Shown here: one piece after another, positions 1 to 4,494 of the stretch
Numbering within the stretch: the stretch's first letter is position 1
Layout of the letters: each line of letters begins with the position of its first letter
Assembly: GCA_965370435.1 (NCBI GenBank)
Contig: CBDUUP010000322.1
Coordinates: forward strand, 1-5,040
From: CBDUUP01 sp965370435
GTDB lineage: Bacteria; Chloroflexota; Anaerolineae; Anaerolineales; UBA11579
Length of the DNA: 5,040 bases
Direction: 5' to 3'
The notes under the pieces: model-generated
Database searches by the model: none
What the model saw: only the letters and a program-made list of their open reading frames with translations
Told to the model about the DNA's origin: nothing
Program-made: the position numbers and the translations under genes

Positions 1-350
1 TTTTTTTTCTCATAAGATTCAAGGCCATGAAATTATTGTACCACCGACGAAACCGTATATATTCGCCTGGGCCTTGTTTTGGACTTGTCTTAATCAATTC
101 CCCCGCCTTGCGTTCCGTTTTATTCTCCCTGTTCCATCGTGGAACCCCGTACCATTACGGACTAACATGATGTGAGTTCGGCCTTAATCCTTCCCTCGCA
201 ATTTGCGCCAATACGGACGGGGTTCCCATTCTAATTATCTTTCCAGATGTGTGATCTTGGCGGTGGTTTGATCTGGCGTGATCGAGTCCAACCGTCGGAC
301 TAGGATGTTTTGGTTTCCAATGGAATAATCTCCCCCATACCCCTCCCCTC
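1..350. other. Leader/intergenic region without a recognisable gene
   Basis: I see no convincing protein-coding region here; the only sizeable open frame, on the minus strand, has a composition unlike a real protein. The stretch begins with eight T residues, which could be the tail of a terminator belonging to a gene left of the window, but the hairpin would lie outside. Small inverted repeats are present: GTTCCA/TGGAAC (131-136, 140-145) with a 3-nt loop, CAAGGCC/GGCCTTG (20-26, 70-76), and GGAACCCCGT/ACGGGGTTCC (141-150, 217-226). None has a recognised role. It is visibly less GC-rich than the coding regions. Confidence 0.5.
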
Positions 351-354
351 CGAG

Positions 355-367
355 ATGGTATAATCTC
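355..367 (+). promoter_or_regulatory. Probable extended -10 promoter of prfA
   Basis: TATAAT at 359-364 is preceded by TGG (356-358), giving an extended -10 box; no good -35 hexamer lies 16-18 bp upstream, which is tolerated with an extended -10. The start point would fall near 371, leaving a leader of about 138 nt before the prfA ATG. The 13-mer ATGGTATAATCTC here is nearly duplicated as ATGGAATAATCTC at 320-332. The box also lies between GAGAT (352-356) and ATCTC (363-367), a small inverted repeat. Confidence 0.5.
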
Positions 368-466
368 ACCGACACAACCCAACCTCAGAAACCCGTGATT
401 CGTGGATCGAGAGGCGAACAATCGGAACATCTTCCCCCCTCTCCCAACCAAACCACCTTCACATCC

Positions 467-494
467 CATTCACTATTAACCATTAACCATTCAC
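467..494 (+). repeat. Short 7-nt tandem repeat before prfA
   Basis: Four imperfect 7-nt units run head to tail: CATTCAC, TATTAAC, CATTAAC, CATTCAC. The array ends 14 nt before the prfA start codon and so occupies most of the place where a ribosome binding site would be expected. Similar short arrays with different units (9 nt, 8 nt) occur near 4573-4665, so this looks like a general tendency of the genome. Confidence 0.55.
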
Positions 495-508
495 TCCTCT
501 CCCCCACC

Positions 509-1579
509 ATGCTGGAAAAAATATCCGGTATCGAAGACCGCTACGAAGAACTTAACCGCCTGCTCGAAGAAGTGGGCGACGACTACCAGCGCGCCGCCGA
601 ACTGGGCAAAGAGCGCGCCGACATCGAAGCCATCGTCTCGAAGGGACGCGAGTATCGCCAAGCGCTCGAAGGCCTGGAAGAAGCCCGCGCCCTGCAAGAC
701 TCCGGCGACGCCGAGATGGCCGAACTCGCCCAGGCCGAAATTGCTGCCCTTGAACCGGAGATCGTCCGGCTGGAGGGGGAGATCAAGAGCCTCCTGCTCC
801 CCAAAGACCCCCGCGACGGCCGCAACGTCATTGTCGAGATCCGCGCCGGGGCCGGGGGCGACGAGGCCGGTCTGTTCGCCGCCAACCTCTACCGCATGTA
901 CACCCGCTACGCCGAAGACCGCCGCTGGAAGACCGAGATTCTCTCCCAGCACGAGACCGGCGTGGGCGGTTTCAAGGAAGTCAGCTTCCTCATCACCGGC
1001 AAGGGCGCCTTCTCCCGCCTCAAGTTCGAGTCCGGCGTGCATCGTGTCCAGCGGGTCCCCGCCACCGAGTCTCAGGGCCGCATCCACACCTCCACCGCCA
1101 CCGTCGCCGTCCTGGCCGAAGTGGACGAAGTGGAGATCGTAATCCCCGACAGCGACGTCAAGATGGACGTGTACAAGTCCGCCGGCGCCGGAGGCCAGAG
1201 CGTCCAGAAGAACTCCACCGCCGTTCGCCTCACCCATCTCCCCACCGGCATCGTCGTCCAGTGCCAGGACGAACGCTCCCAACTCCAAAACCGCCTGCGT
1301 GCCATGAGCATCATGCGCGCCCGCCTCTACGAGATGGAAGAAGAGAAACGCCGGTCCGAGATCGCCGAAAACCGCCGTTCCCAGGTGGGCCGCGGCGACC
1401 GTTCCGAGAAGATCCGCACCTACAACTTCCCCCAATCCCGGGTCACCGACCACCGCATCAACTTCTCCTCCCACAACCTCCCCGCCGTCCTGGACGGCGA
1501 TCTTAATGATTTCATCGACGAACTCGCCACCCGCGACGAAGCCGACCGCCTCGCCGCCTCCGGGATGGATGAGGAATAA
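509..1579 (+). CDS. prfA: Peptide chain release factor 1 (RF1)
   Basis: Class I release factor of 356 aa, the usual family length. It recognises UAA and UAG in the ribosomal A site and triggers hydrolysis of peptidyl-tRNA. The N-terminal helical domain (about 1-100) starts MLEKISGIEDRYEEL. The stop-codon recognition tripeptide PAT is at 184-186, inside VQRVPATESQGRIHTS; RF2 would have SPF, so this is RF1. The catalytic GGQ loop is at 228-230 in SAGAGGQSVQ, and its Gln is the target of PrmC, encoded downstream. The frame stays open upstream to a GTG at 395, but family homology begins at the ATG at 509, so I chose that start. There is no purine-rich Shine-Dalgarno sequence: the 20 nt before ATG are almost all pyrimidine. 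The long antisense open frame across this gene is a composition artefact. Confidence 0.97.
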   Translation: MLEKISGIEDRYEELNRLLEEVGDDYQRAAELGKERADIEAIVSKGREYRQALEGLEEARALQDSGDAEMAELAQAEIAALEPEIVRLEGEIKSLLLPKDPRDGRNVIVEIRAGAGGDEAGLFAANLYRMYTRYAEDRRWKTEILSQHETGVGGFKEVSFLITGKGAFSRLKFESGVHRVQRVPATESQGRIHTSTATVAVLAEVDEVEIVIPDSDVKMDVYKSAGAGGQSVQKNSTAVRLTHLPTGIVVQCQDERSQLQNRLRAMSIMRARLYEMEEEKRRSEIAENRRSQVGRGDRSEKIRTYNFPQSRVTDHRINFSSHNLPAVLDGDLNDFIDELATRDEADRLAASGMDEE

Positions 1580-1623
1580 GCAGTCTGCTGGCATTCCGAA
1601 CGCTATTCAATGGAATTGAAACA

Positions 1624-1658
1624 CCCTCTCCTCCGTAGGGGCGTACCGAGTCCGTCTC
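1624..1658 (+). repeat. GTAGGGGCG hairpin repeat, degraded copy A
   Basis: This copy has the shared head (pyrimidine tract, then GTAGGGGCG at 1635-1643) and the core ACCGAGTCCG, but the right arm has decayed to TCTC, so the hairpin is imperfect. It is recognised by comparison with copy B 36 bp downstream. It is non-coding and lies just after prfA. Confidence 0.6.
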
Positions 1659-1660
1659 AT

Positions 1661-1697
1661 CCCCTCTCTCGTAGGGGCGGACCGAGTCCGCCCCGGC
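1661..1697 (+). repeat. GTAGGGGCG hairpin repeat, intact copy B
   Basis: A pyrimidine tract (1661-1670) is followed by GTAGGGGCGG and a perfect hairpin: GGGGCGGAC (1674-1682), loop CGA, GTCCGCCCC (1686-1694). No U-run follows, so it is not a classic intrinsic terminator, although the stem is strong enough to affect a transcript leaving prfA. The family consists of small dispersed intergenic palindromes with no coding capacity. Confidence 0.7.
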
Positions 1698-1710
1698 GTA
1701 CCCAAAACCT

Positions 1711-1755
1711 GTCATTCCGATGAGGCCGACGAAGTCGGACGACGAGGAATCTCTG
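1711..1755 (+). repeat. ATTCCGA...GGAAT dispersed palindromic element
   Basis: The element opens with GTCATTCCGA and closes with GAGGAATCTC. The outer arms are ATTCC (1714-1718) and GGAAT (1746-1750). An inner hairpin, CCGAC (1726-1730), loop GAA, GTCGG (1734-1738), lies inside. A fragment of the same head (CATTCCGAACGC) occurs around 1592-1603. From memory, repeats of this type (TCATTCCGAGCGAAGCGAGGAATC-like) are scattered between genes in several bacterial phyla. No function is known to me. Confidence 0.5.
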
Positions 1756-1794
1756 TGAACACCGCCTACTCATGACACAAAAAGAATTACCCTC

Positions 1795-1835
1795 ACCCCT
1801 CTCCCGTAGGGGCGGGGTCATCCCGCCCCGGCGCG
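1795..1835 (+). repeat. GTAGGGGCG hairpin repeat, copy C
   Basis: The pyrimidine tract CCCCTCTCC and GTAGGGGCG (1806-1814) match copies A and B. The loop differs: GGGGCGGG (1809-1816), loop GTCAT, CCCGCCCC (1822-1829), giving an 8-bp stem. It ends about 10 bp before the -35 box of the toxin-antitoxin promoter, so the three copies and the module are packed into one insertion-prone interval. Confidence 0.65.
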
Positions 1836-1845
1836 CGCTCCACAA

Positions 1846-1874
1846 TTGACACCCTCACCCCAAAATGATATACT
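1846..1874 (+). promoter_or_regulatory. Sigma-70-type promoter of the toxin-antitoxin module
   Basis: TTGACA (1846-1851) matches the -35 consensus exactly. TATACT (1869-1874) differs at one base from the -10 consensus, and the spacer is exactly 17 bp. Transcription should begin near 1881, about 42 nt before the antitoxin start. It is the best promoter match in the window. Since prmC follows the toxin remnant by 15 bp without a visible terminator, it may drive prmC too. Confidence 0.85.
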
Positions 1875-1893
1875 TTAGCTAAATTACCTAAAG
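1873..1893 (+). promoter_or_regulatory. Palindromic operator at the toxin-antitoxin transcription start
   Basis: Arms CTTTAGCTAA (1873-1882) and TTACCTAAAG (1884-1893) are inverted repeats matching at 9 of 10 positions around a central A at 1883. The left half also contains the 10-bp palindrome TTTAGCTAAA. The site overlaps the end of the -10 box and the expected start point, the right place for repression. Phd/YefM antitoxins typically bind such palindromes to autoregulate their operon, so the antitoxin is the likely ligand (inference). Confidence 0.7.
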
Positions 1894-1922
1894 CAATCAA
1901 GCCTTCCCCCGGAGGTGAACCC

Positions 1923-2246
1923 GTGGCCGATCAACCTACACCCAAAACCATAACCGCCACCGAAGCCAGCAACCGCTTCGGTACCATGATTGAAGAAGCC
2001 TCTCATGGCCGCAGCCTTTTCATCATCACCCGCATGGGCAAAGCACAGGCCGTAGTGATCGGTGTGGACCAATACCGCCAACTTGTGGAAGAGTTGGAGA
2101 GCGCCGAAGAGCAAAAAGACCCCGAATTTCAAGCCGCCCTCGCTCAAGCCCGCGAAGACGTTGAACTCGGCCGAGTCATATCCCTTGAGGAGCTTGACCA
2201 GAAATTTAACTTGAAAGGCGACCCCCTCAACGCCGGATCCGAATGA
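1923..2246 (+). CDS. Phd/YefM-family antitoxin of a type II toxin-antitoxin pair
   Basis: A 107-aa protein starting at GTG; a strong Shine-Dalgarno GGAGGTG (1911-1917) lies 5 nt upstream and fixes the start. The N-terminal half fits the Phd/YefM DNA-binding fold: TATEASNRFG at 11-20, then ITRMGKAQAVVI at 35-46 and DQY at 49-51. The charged C-terminal part (about 55-107, including DPEFQAALAQAREDVELGR) is the sort of segment that wraps around and neutralises the toxin. It should also bind the palindrome at 1873-1893 and repress its own operon. Its stop codon overlaps the toxin start as ATGA (2243-2246), typical translational coupling. The frame is intact although the toxin is broken, so this may be an orphan antitoxin. 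It sits between prfA and prmC, which suggests an inserted module. Confidence 0.88.
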   Translation: MADQPTPKTITATEASNRFGTMIEEASHGRSLFIITRMGKAQAVVIGVDQYRQLVEELESAEEQKDPEFQAALAQAREDVELGRVISLEELDQKFNLKGDPLNAGSE

Positions 2247-2503
2247 CCGGTGAGGAATACGTTCTCGTCCTCGCCGCCCAATTCGTCAAAGATTTCGACG
2301 CTCTCCCGCCAGAACCAAAGACGCGTGCGCCGCGCCCTGGATAGCCTGAAAGCCACCCCCTATCGAGGCCATAAGTCCGAGGCGCATCCATCGGCCAATA
2401 TCGCTGGCGAGTAGGCGACCTGCGTATCCGCTACGACATCGAAAGCCAACAGATCCAGGCGCTGCGAGTGACCAAGCGAGAGGATGCATACCGGAAGTTC
2501 TAA
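2243..2503 (+). pseudogene. RelE/ParE-family toxin, broken by two frameshifts
   Basis: The ATG at 2243 overlaps the antitoxin stop. Reading begins MTGEEYVLVLAAQFVKDFD then ALPPEPKTR, typical of a RelE/ParE N-terminus, but this frame stops at TAG 2342-2344. Homology continues in the next frame from 2325 (VRRALDSLKATPYRGHK), which stops at TAG 2412-2414, then returns to the original frame from about 2377 (LRGASIGQYRWRVGDLRIRY, later VTKREDAYRKF) to TAA 2501-2503. The first break is near 2321-2327 (one base gained or two lost); the second is near 2376, where restoring one base would recreate the family K-L-R-G motif. Repaired, it would be about 87 aa, a normal length. RelE members cleave mRNA in the ribosomal A site and ParE members poison gyrase; I cannot separate the two here. 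Assembly errors are an alternative. Confidence 0.8.
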
Positions 2504-2518
2504 TTTCCCAGAATACCC

Positions 2519-3397
2519 TTGAACGCCAAACACCCCACCCTCACCCATACCCCCACCCTGGGCAGCCTCCTGCCGGAGTTGCGCCGCCGTCTGTCCCCCT
2601 CAAGCGACTCCGCCGGGCTGGACGCGCAAGTGCTGCTCGCCCATCTCACCGGGCAGCCCCGCGCCTGGGTCCTGGCCCATCCCGAAGCCATCTTGACCCC
2701 CGGCCAGAACCAGGCCCTGGAATCCGCCCTCTCCCGCCTGGAAAGCGGCGAACCCCTGCCTTATGTCCTCGGCTCCTGGGAATTCTTCGGGATGCGCTTT
2801 GCCCTCACCCCCGATGTCCTCATCCCCCGCCCCGAGACCGAACTCCTCGTCGAGACCGCCCTCGATTGGCTCCGCGCCAACCCCTCCCGCCGCCGAATTG
2901 CCGACGTGGGAACCGGCTCCGGCTGTATCGCCATATCGCTGGCCGCGGCCCTCCCCGATCTGCAAATAACGGCGACCGACATTTCCCCCGAAGCGTTGAA
3001 CGTCGCACGTTTAAACGTTCAAACGTTCAACGTTCAAACCCAAATCACTCTCATACAGGCCGACTTACTGAATTTTCCCGCCGAACCCTTCGACTTGATC
3101 TGCGCCAACCTCCCCTATATCTCCAGCGATACCCTCCCCACCCTGGCGGTCTTTGGCCGGGAACCCGCCTCCGCACTGGACGGCGGGCCTGACGGCCTGA
3201 ACCTGATTCGGCGGCTGCTCCGGGAGGCTCCGGCGAAATTATCACCCGGCGGGATGCTGCTTTTGGAGATCGGCGCATCGCAGGGAGACGCTGTCCGAGC
3301 CTTGGCCCAGGCCAATTTCCCCAATTATGAAGGAAAAATCAAGAAAGATATACCTGGGCATGATCGCATAGTTGTTGTAAAATCTATACAACCTTGA
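2519..3397 (+). CDS. prmC: Release factor glutamine methyltransferase PrmC (HemK)
   Basis: SAM-dependent N5-glutamine methyltransferase that modifies the GGQ glutamine of release factors; its substrate RF1 is encoded upstream. The protein is 292 aa. A helical N-terminal substrate-binding domain (about 12-95) leads to IPRPETE at 102-108, the SAM-binding loop DVGTGSG at 129-135, and the catalytic motif at 197-200, which reads NLPY where most PrmC proteins have NPPY. The start is TTG: in this frame it is the first plausible start after the stop at 2501-2503, and no ATG or GTG lies before the conserved domain. No good Shine-Dalgarno precedes it, so translation may depend on coupling to the toxin remnant ending 15 bp upstream. 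An 8-nt tandem repeat (3007-3037) is embedded in frame. tsaC follows after 30 bp. Confidence 0.94.
   Translation: MNAKHPTLTHTPTLGSLLPELRRRLSPSSDSAGLDAQVLLAHLTGQPRAWVLAHPEAILTPGQNQALESALSRLESGEPLPYVLGSWEFFGMRFALTPDVLIPRPETELLVETALDWLRANPSRRRIADVGTGSGCIAISLAAALPDLQITATDISPEALNVARLNVQTFNVQTQITLIQADLLNFPAEPFDLICANLPYISSDTLPTLAVFGREPASALDGGPDGLNLIRRLLREAPAKLSPGGMLLLEIGASQGDAVRALAQANFPNYEGKIKKDIPGHDRIVVVKSIQP
3007..3037 (+). repeat. In-frame ACGTTCAA tandem repeat inside prmC
   Basis: Units ACGTTTAA, ACGTTCAA, ACGTTCAA and CGTTCAA follow one another. GTTGAACG at 2995-3002 and CGTTCAAC at 3024-3031 also form an 8-bp inverted repeat. It encodes residues about 164-174, with NVQT twice (166-169, 171-174), in the loop after the SAM-binding region where PrmC homologues vary. 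The low GC content contrasts with the surrounding gene. Confidence 0.65.
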
Positions 3398-3427
3398 AAC
3401 CGTATTCCACGAAGGTCACCTACGCCT

Positions 3428-4045
3428 ATGCAGACCAAAGTCATCCAAGCCGCCGAACCTTCTGCTCTATCCCACGCTGTAGATGTCCTGAATCACAGCG
3501 GGGTGGTCGCCCTACCCACCGATACCGTCTACGGGCTGGCCGCCCTGGCCTCGGACACCACCGGTATTGAACGGCTCTATGCTATTAAGGGGCGCAACAG
3601 CGCCCAGGCCATCGCCGTGATGCTGGGGGACGCCGCCGACCTGGAGAAGGTTTCCGCCACACCCCATGAGATGGTGAAGCAGTTGGTGGCCCGGTTCTGG
3701 CCCGGCCCGTTGACCCTGGTGATGCCTCGTTTGTCCAGCCTCCCGGATATCCTTTCGCCCAACGAGACCATCGGGGTGCGCATCCCCGACCACCCCGTGG
3801 CCCTGGAACTCTTGAAACTGACCGGCCCGCTGGCGGTGACTTCGGCCAATCTCTCCGGGCGGGAGAATGCCATCACTGCCGATGAGGTGCTGGAACAGTT
3901 GGACGGCCGCGTTCATCTGGTGCTCGATGGCGGGCGCGCTCCCGGCGGGGTGGCCTCCACCGTGGTGGACGCCACCGCCGAAGAGCTGACCATCCTGCGC
4001 CCCGGTCCCATCTCCGAGGAAGACCTGCTGGCCGCTCTGGCTTGA
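3428..4045 (+). CDS. tsaC: Threonylcarbamoyl-AMP synthase, YrdC/Sua5 short form
   Basis: This enzyme makes threonylcarbamoyl-AMP from threonine, bicarbonate and ATP; the TsaB/TsaD system then transfers the group to A37 of ANN-decoding tRNAs (t6A). At 205 aa it is a single YrdC domain without the C-terminal Sua5 domain of longer homologues. Motifs in order: PTDTVYGL at 30-37, KGR at 54-56, FWPGPLTLV at 90-98, GVRIPDHP at 117-124, TSANLSG at 138-144, STVVD at 177-181 and ILRPG at 189-193. The start is ATG 3428; GAAGG at 3411-3415 is a weak Shine-Dalgarno with a long spacer. The gene lies 30 bp after prmC, probably in one transcript; prmC-sua5 neighbourhood is common in bacteria. No clear terminator directly follows, so the transcript could read into the small-RNA array. 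Confidence 0.94.
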   Translation: MQTKVIQAAEPSALSHAVDVLNHSGVVALPTDTVYGLAALASDTTGIERLYAIKGRNSAQAIAVMLGDAADLEKVSATPHEMVKQLVARFWPGPLTLVMPRLSSLPDILSPNETIGVRIPDHPVALELLKLTGPLAVTSANLSGRENAITADEVLEQLDGRVHLVLDGGRAPGGVASTVVDATAEELTILRPGPISEEDLLAALA

Positions 4046-4092
4046 TCCCCATATTTAGCTCAATAAAATCCTAATCTATTCCTTAACCTGGT

Positions 4093-4128
4093 TTCATGCT
4101 GGGCTAAAGTGGCTGTGTATAATAATAG
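4093..4128 (+). promoter_or_regulatory. Promoter of small RNA unit 1
   Basis: TATAAT (4118-4123) is a perfect -10 box, part of TGTGTATAATAATAG. TTCATGCT at 4093-4100 is kept in all three units at the same distance from TATAAT and is the likely -35 region, although it resembles TTGACA only weakly. The AT-rich sequence upstream (4061-4086) could act as an UP element. Confidence 0.7.
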
Positions 4129-4129
4129 G

Positions 4130-4202
4130 TGAATGTTAGATGCATTCTCCTCCTCATACGAAACCGCACCCCAGAGCGTGGCACTCTGGGGCGGTTTTGT
4201 TT
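4130..4202 (+). ncRNA. Putative small RNA, tandem unit 1
   Basis: The expected transcript of about 72 nt runs from 7 nt after TATAAT to the U-tract at 4195-4202. It has a mostly unpaired 5' half with the C-rich motif GATGCATTCTCCTCCTC (4139-4155) and a 3' intrinsic terminator. The C-rich motif is complementary to a Shine-Dalgarno followed by AUG (its complement contains GAGGAGGAGAATG), suggesting base pairing with mRNA start regions. A 23-codon frame (ATG 4133) crosses it but is not preserved in the other units, so I favour RNA. It is not a family I recognise. Confidence 0.68.
4161..4202 (+). terminator. Intrinsic terminator of small RNA unit 1
   Basis: CCCCAGAG (4169-4176) pairs with CTCTGGGG (4184-4191) around a 7-nt loop. 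After a 2-nt bulge, AAACCG (4161-4166) pairs with CGGTTT (4192-4197). The run TTTTGTTT (4195-4202) gives the U-tract. The A-T pair 4173-4187 is G-C in unit 2. Confidence 0.85.
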
Positions 4203-4300
4203 AAGGGGCGAAATGCAATCAGGTGAAATCATTTTCACGCCACCACGTCCTCCGAAAAATTTGCTTTTTTCAAATCCAAATTTATTAACCTAATCCTTAT
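4203..4300. other. AT-rich spacer between sRNA units 1 and 2
   Basis: No gene is seen. It contains a small inverted repeat, GTGAAA...TTTCAC, around 4221-4236, and poly-A/T stretches near 4255-4282. The last part (TTATTAACCTAATCC) resembles the sequence upstream of unit 1 only loosely, so the strong repeat begins at CCTGG (4301). Confidence 0.5.
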
Positions 4301-4416
4301 CCTGGTTTCATGCTGGTCTAAAGTGGCTGTGTATAATAATAGATGAATGTTAGATGCATTCTCCTCCTCATACGAAACCGCACCCCGGAGCGTGGCACTC
4401 CGGGGCGGTTTTGTTT
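4301..4416 (+). repeat. Direct repeat, copy 2 (sRNA unit)
   Basis: Second copy of the 116-bp block at 4087-4202, 4 substitutions, no indels. Outside the block the two flanks are clearly less alike, so the conserved unit is exactly promoter to terminator. Confidence 0.92.
4307..4342 (+). promoter_or_regulatory. Promoter of small RNA unit 2
   Basis: TTCATGCT (4307-4314) and TATAATAATAG (4332-4342) keep the spacing seen in unit 1. The only change between them is G to T at 4317 (GGGCTAAAG to GGTCTAAAG). Confidence 0.7.
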
Positions 4417-4417
4417 T
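4344..4417 (+). ncRNA. Putative small RNA, tandem unit 2
   Basis: A near-identical sister of unit 1, about 73 nt. The C-rich motif GATGCATTCTCCTCCTC at 4353-4369 is unchanged. The short ATG frame of unit 1 would here read past its former stop and change Gln and Trp codons to Arg, so protein sequence is not being conserved. The terminator stem is conserved by paired changes. This pattern fits a functional structured RNA rather than a leader peptide. Confidence 0.68.
4375..4417 (+). terminator. Intrinsic terminator of small RNA unit 2
   Basis: CCCCGGAG (4383-4390), a 7-nt loop, CTCCGGGG (4398-4405); the lower stem is AAACCG with CGGTTT after a 2-nt bulge, then TTTTGTTTT (4409-4417). The pair 4387-4401 is G-C here and A-T in unit 1. 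Confidence 0.86.
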
Positions 4418-4457
4418 AAGGGCCATTTCATAACTTTAACCAATCTCTTAACTGCCC

Positions 4458-4493
4458 TTCATGCTCTTTTTATGTCGGTGTGTATAATTATAG
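4458..4493 (+). promoter_or_regulatory. Promoter of small RNA unit 3
   Basis: TTCATGCT (4458-4465) and GTGTATAATTATAG (4480-4493) match units 1 and 2 with identical spacing, while the sequence between them has diverged (CTTTTTATGTCG). Survival of just these two blocks supports their being the working promoter parts. Confidence 0.68.
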
Positions 4494-4494
4494 T

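Larger units (their letters stand above)
4087..4202 (+). repeat. Direct repeat, copy 1 (sRNA unit)
   Basis: This block matches 4301-4416 at 112 of 116 positions without gaps, offset 214 bp. It covers promoter, transcript and terminator together. The four differences are at 4103, 4129, 4173 and 4187; the last two are partners in the terminator stem. Confidence 0.92.

Noticed and set aside
155..469. A 104-codon minus-strand open frame upstream of prfA
   Set aside because: No recognisable domain, no credible ribosome binding site, and it runs across the probable prfA promoter and leader.
491..1594. A 367-codon open frame on the minus strand opposite prfA
   Set aside because: It is the antisense shadow of a GC-rich gene, with a Gly/Val/Ala-rich low-complexity product, while the plus strand encodes unmistakable RF1.
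2243..2503. Programmed ribosomal frameshifting to make the toxin
   Set aside because: Two opposite shifts would be needed within about 50 nt, and I see no slippery run or strong downstream structure at either site.
4103..4109. CTAAAG in the promoters of units 1 and 2, matching half of the antitoxin operator
   Set aside because: Only 6 bp, no inverted partner at the right distance in unit 2, and absent from unit 3; most likely chance.
4103..4146. Minus-strand mini-ORF with Shine-Dalgarno and three Tyr codons in units 1 and 2
   Set aside because: The Tyr codons are the reverse of the TATAATAATA promoter, unit 3 lacks the ATG, and promoter polarity and U-tracts all point to the plus strand.
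4133..4205. A 23-codon leader peptide in sRNA unit 1 (starts MLDAFSSSYE)
   Set aside because: Unit 2 loses the stop position and changes two residues through the paired stem changes, unit 3 has no equivalent, there is no Shine-Dalgarno, and no regulated gene follows on this strand.
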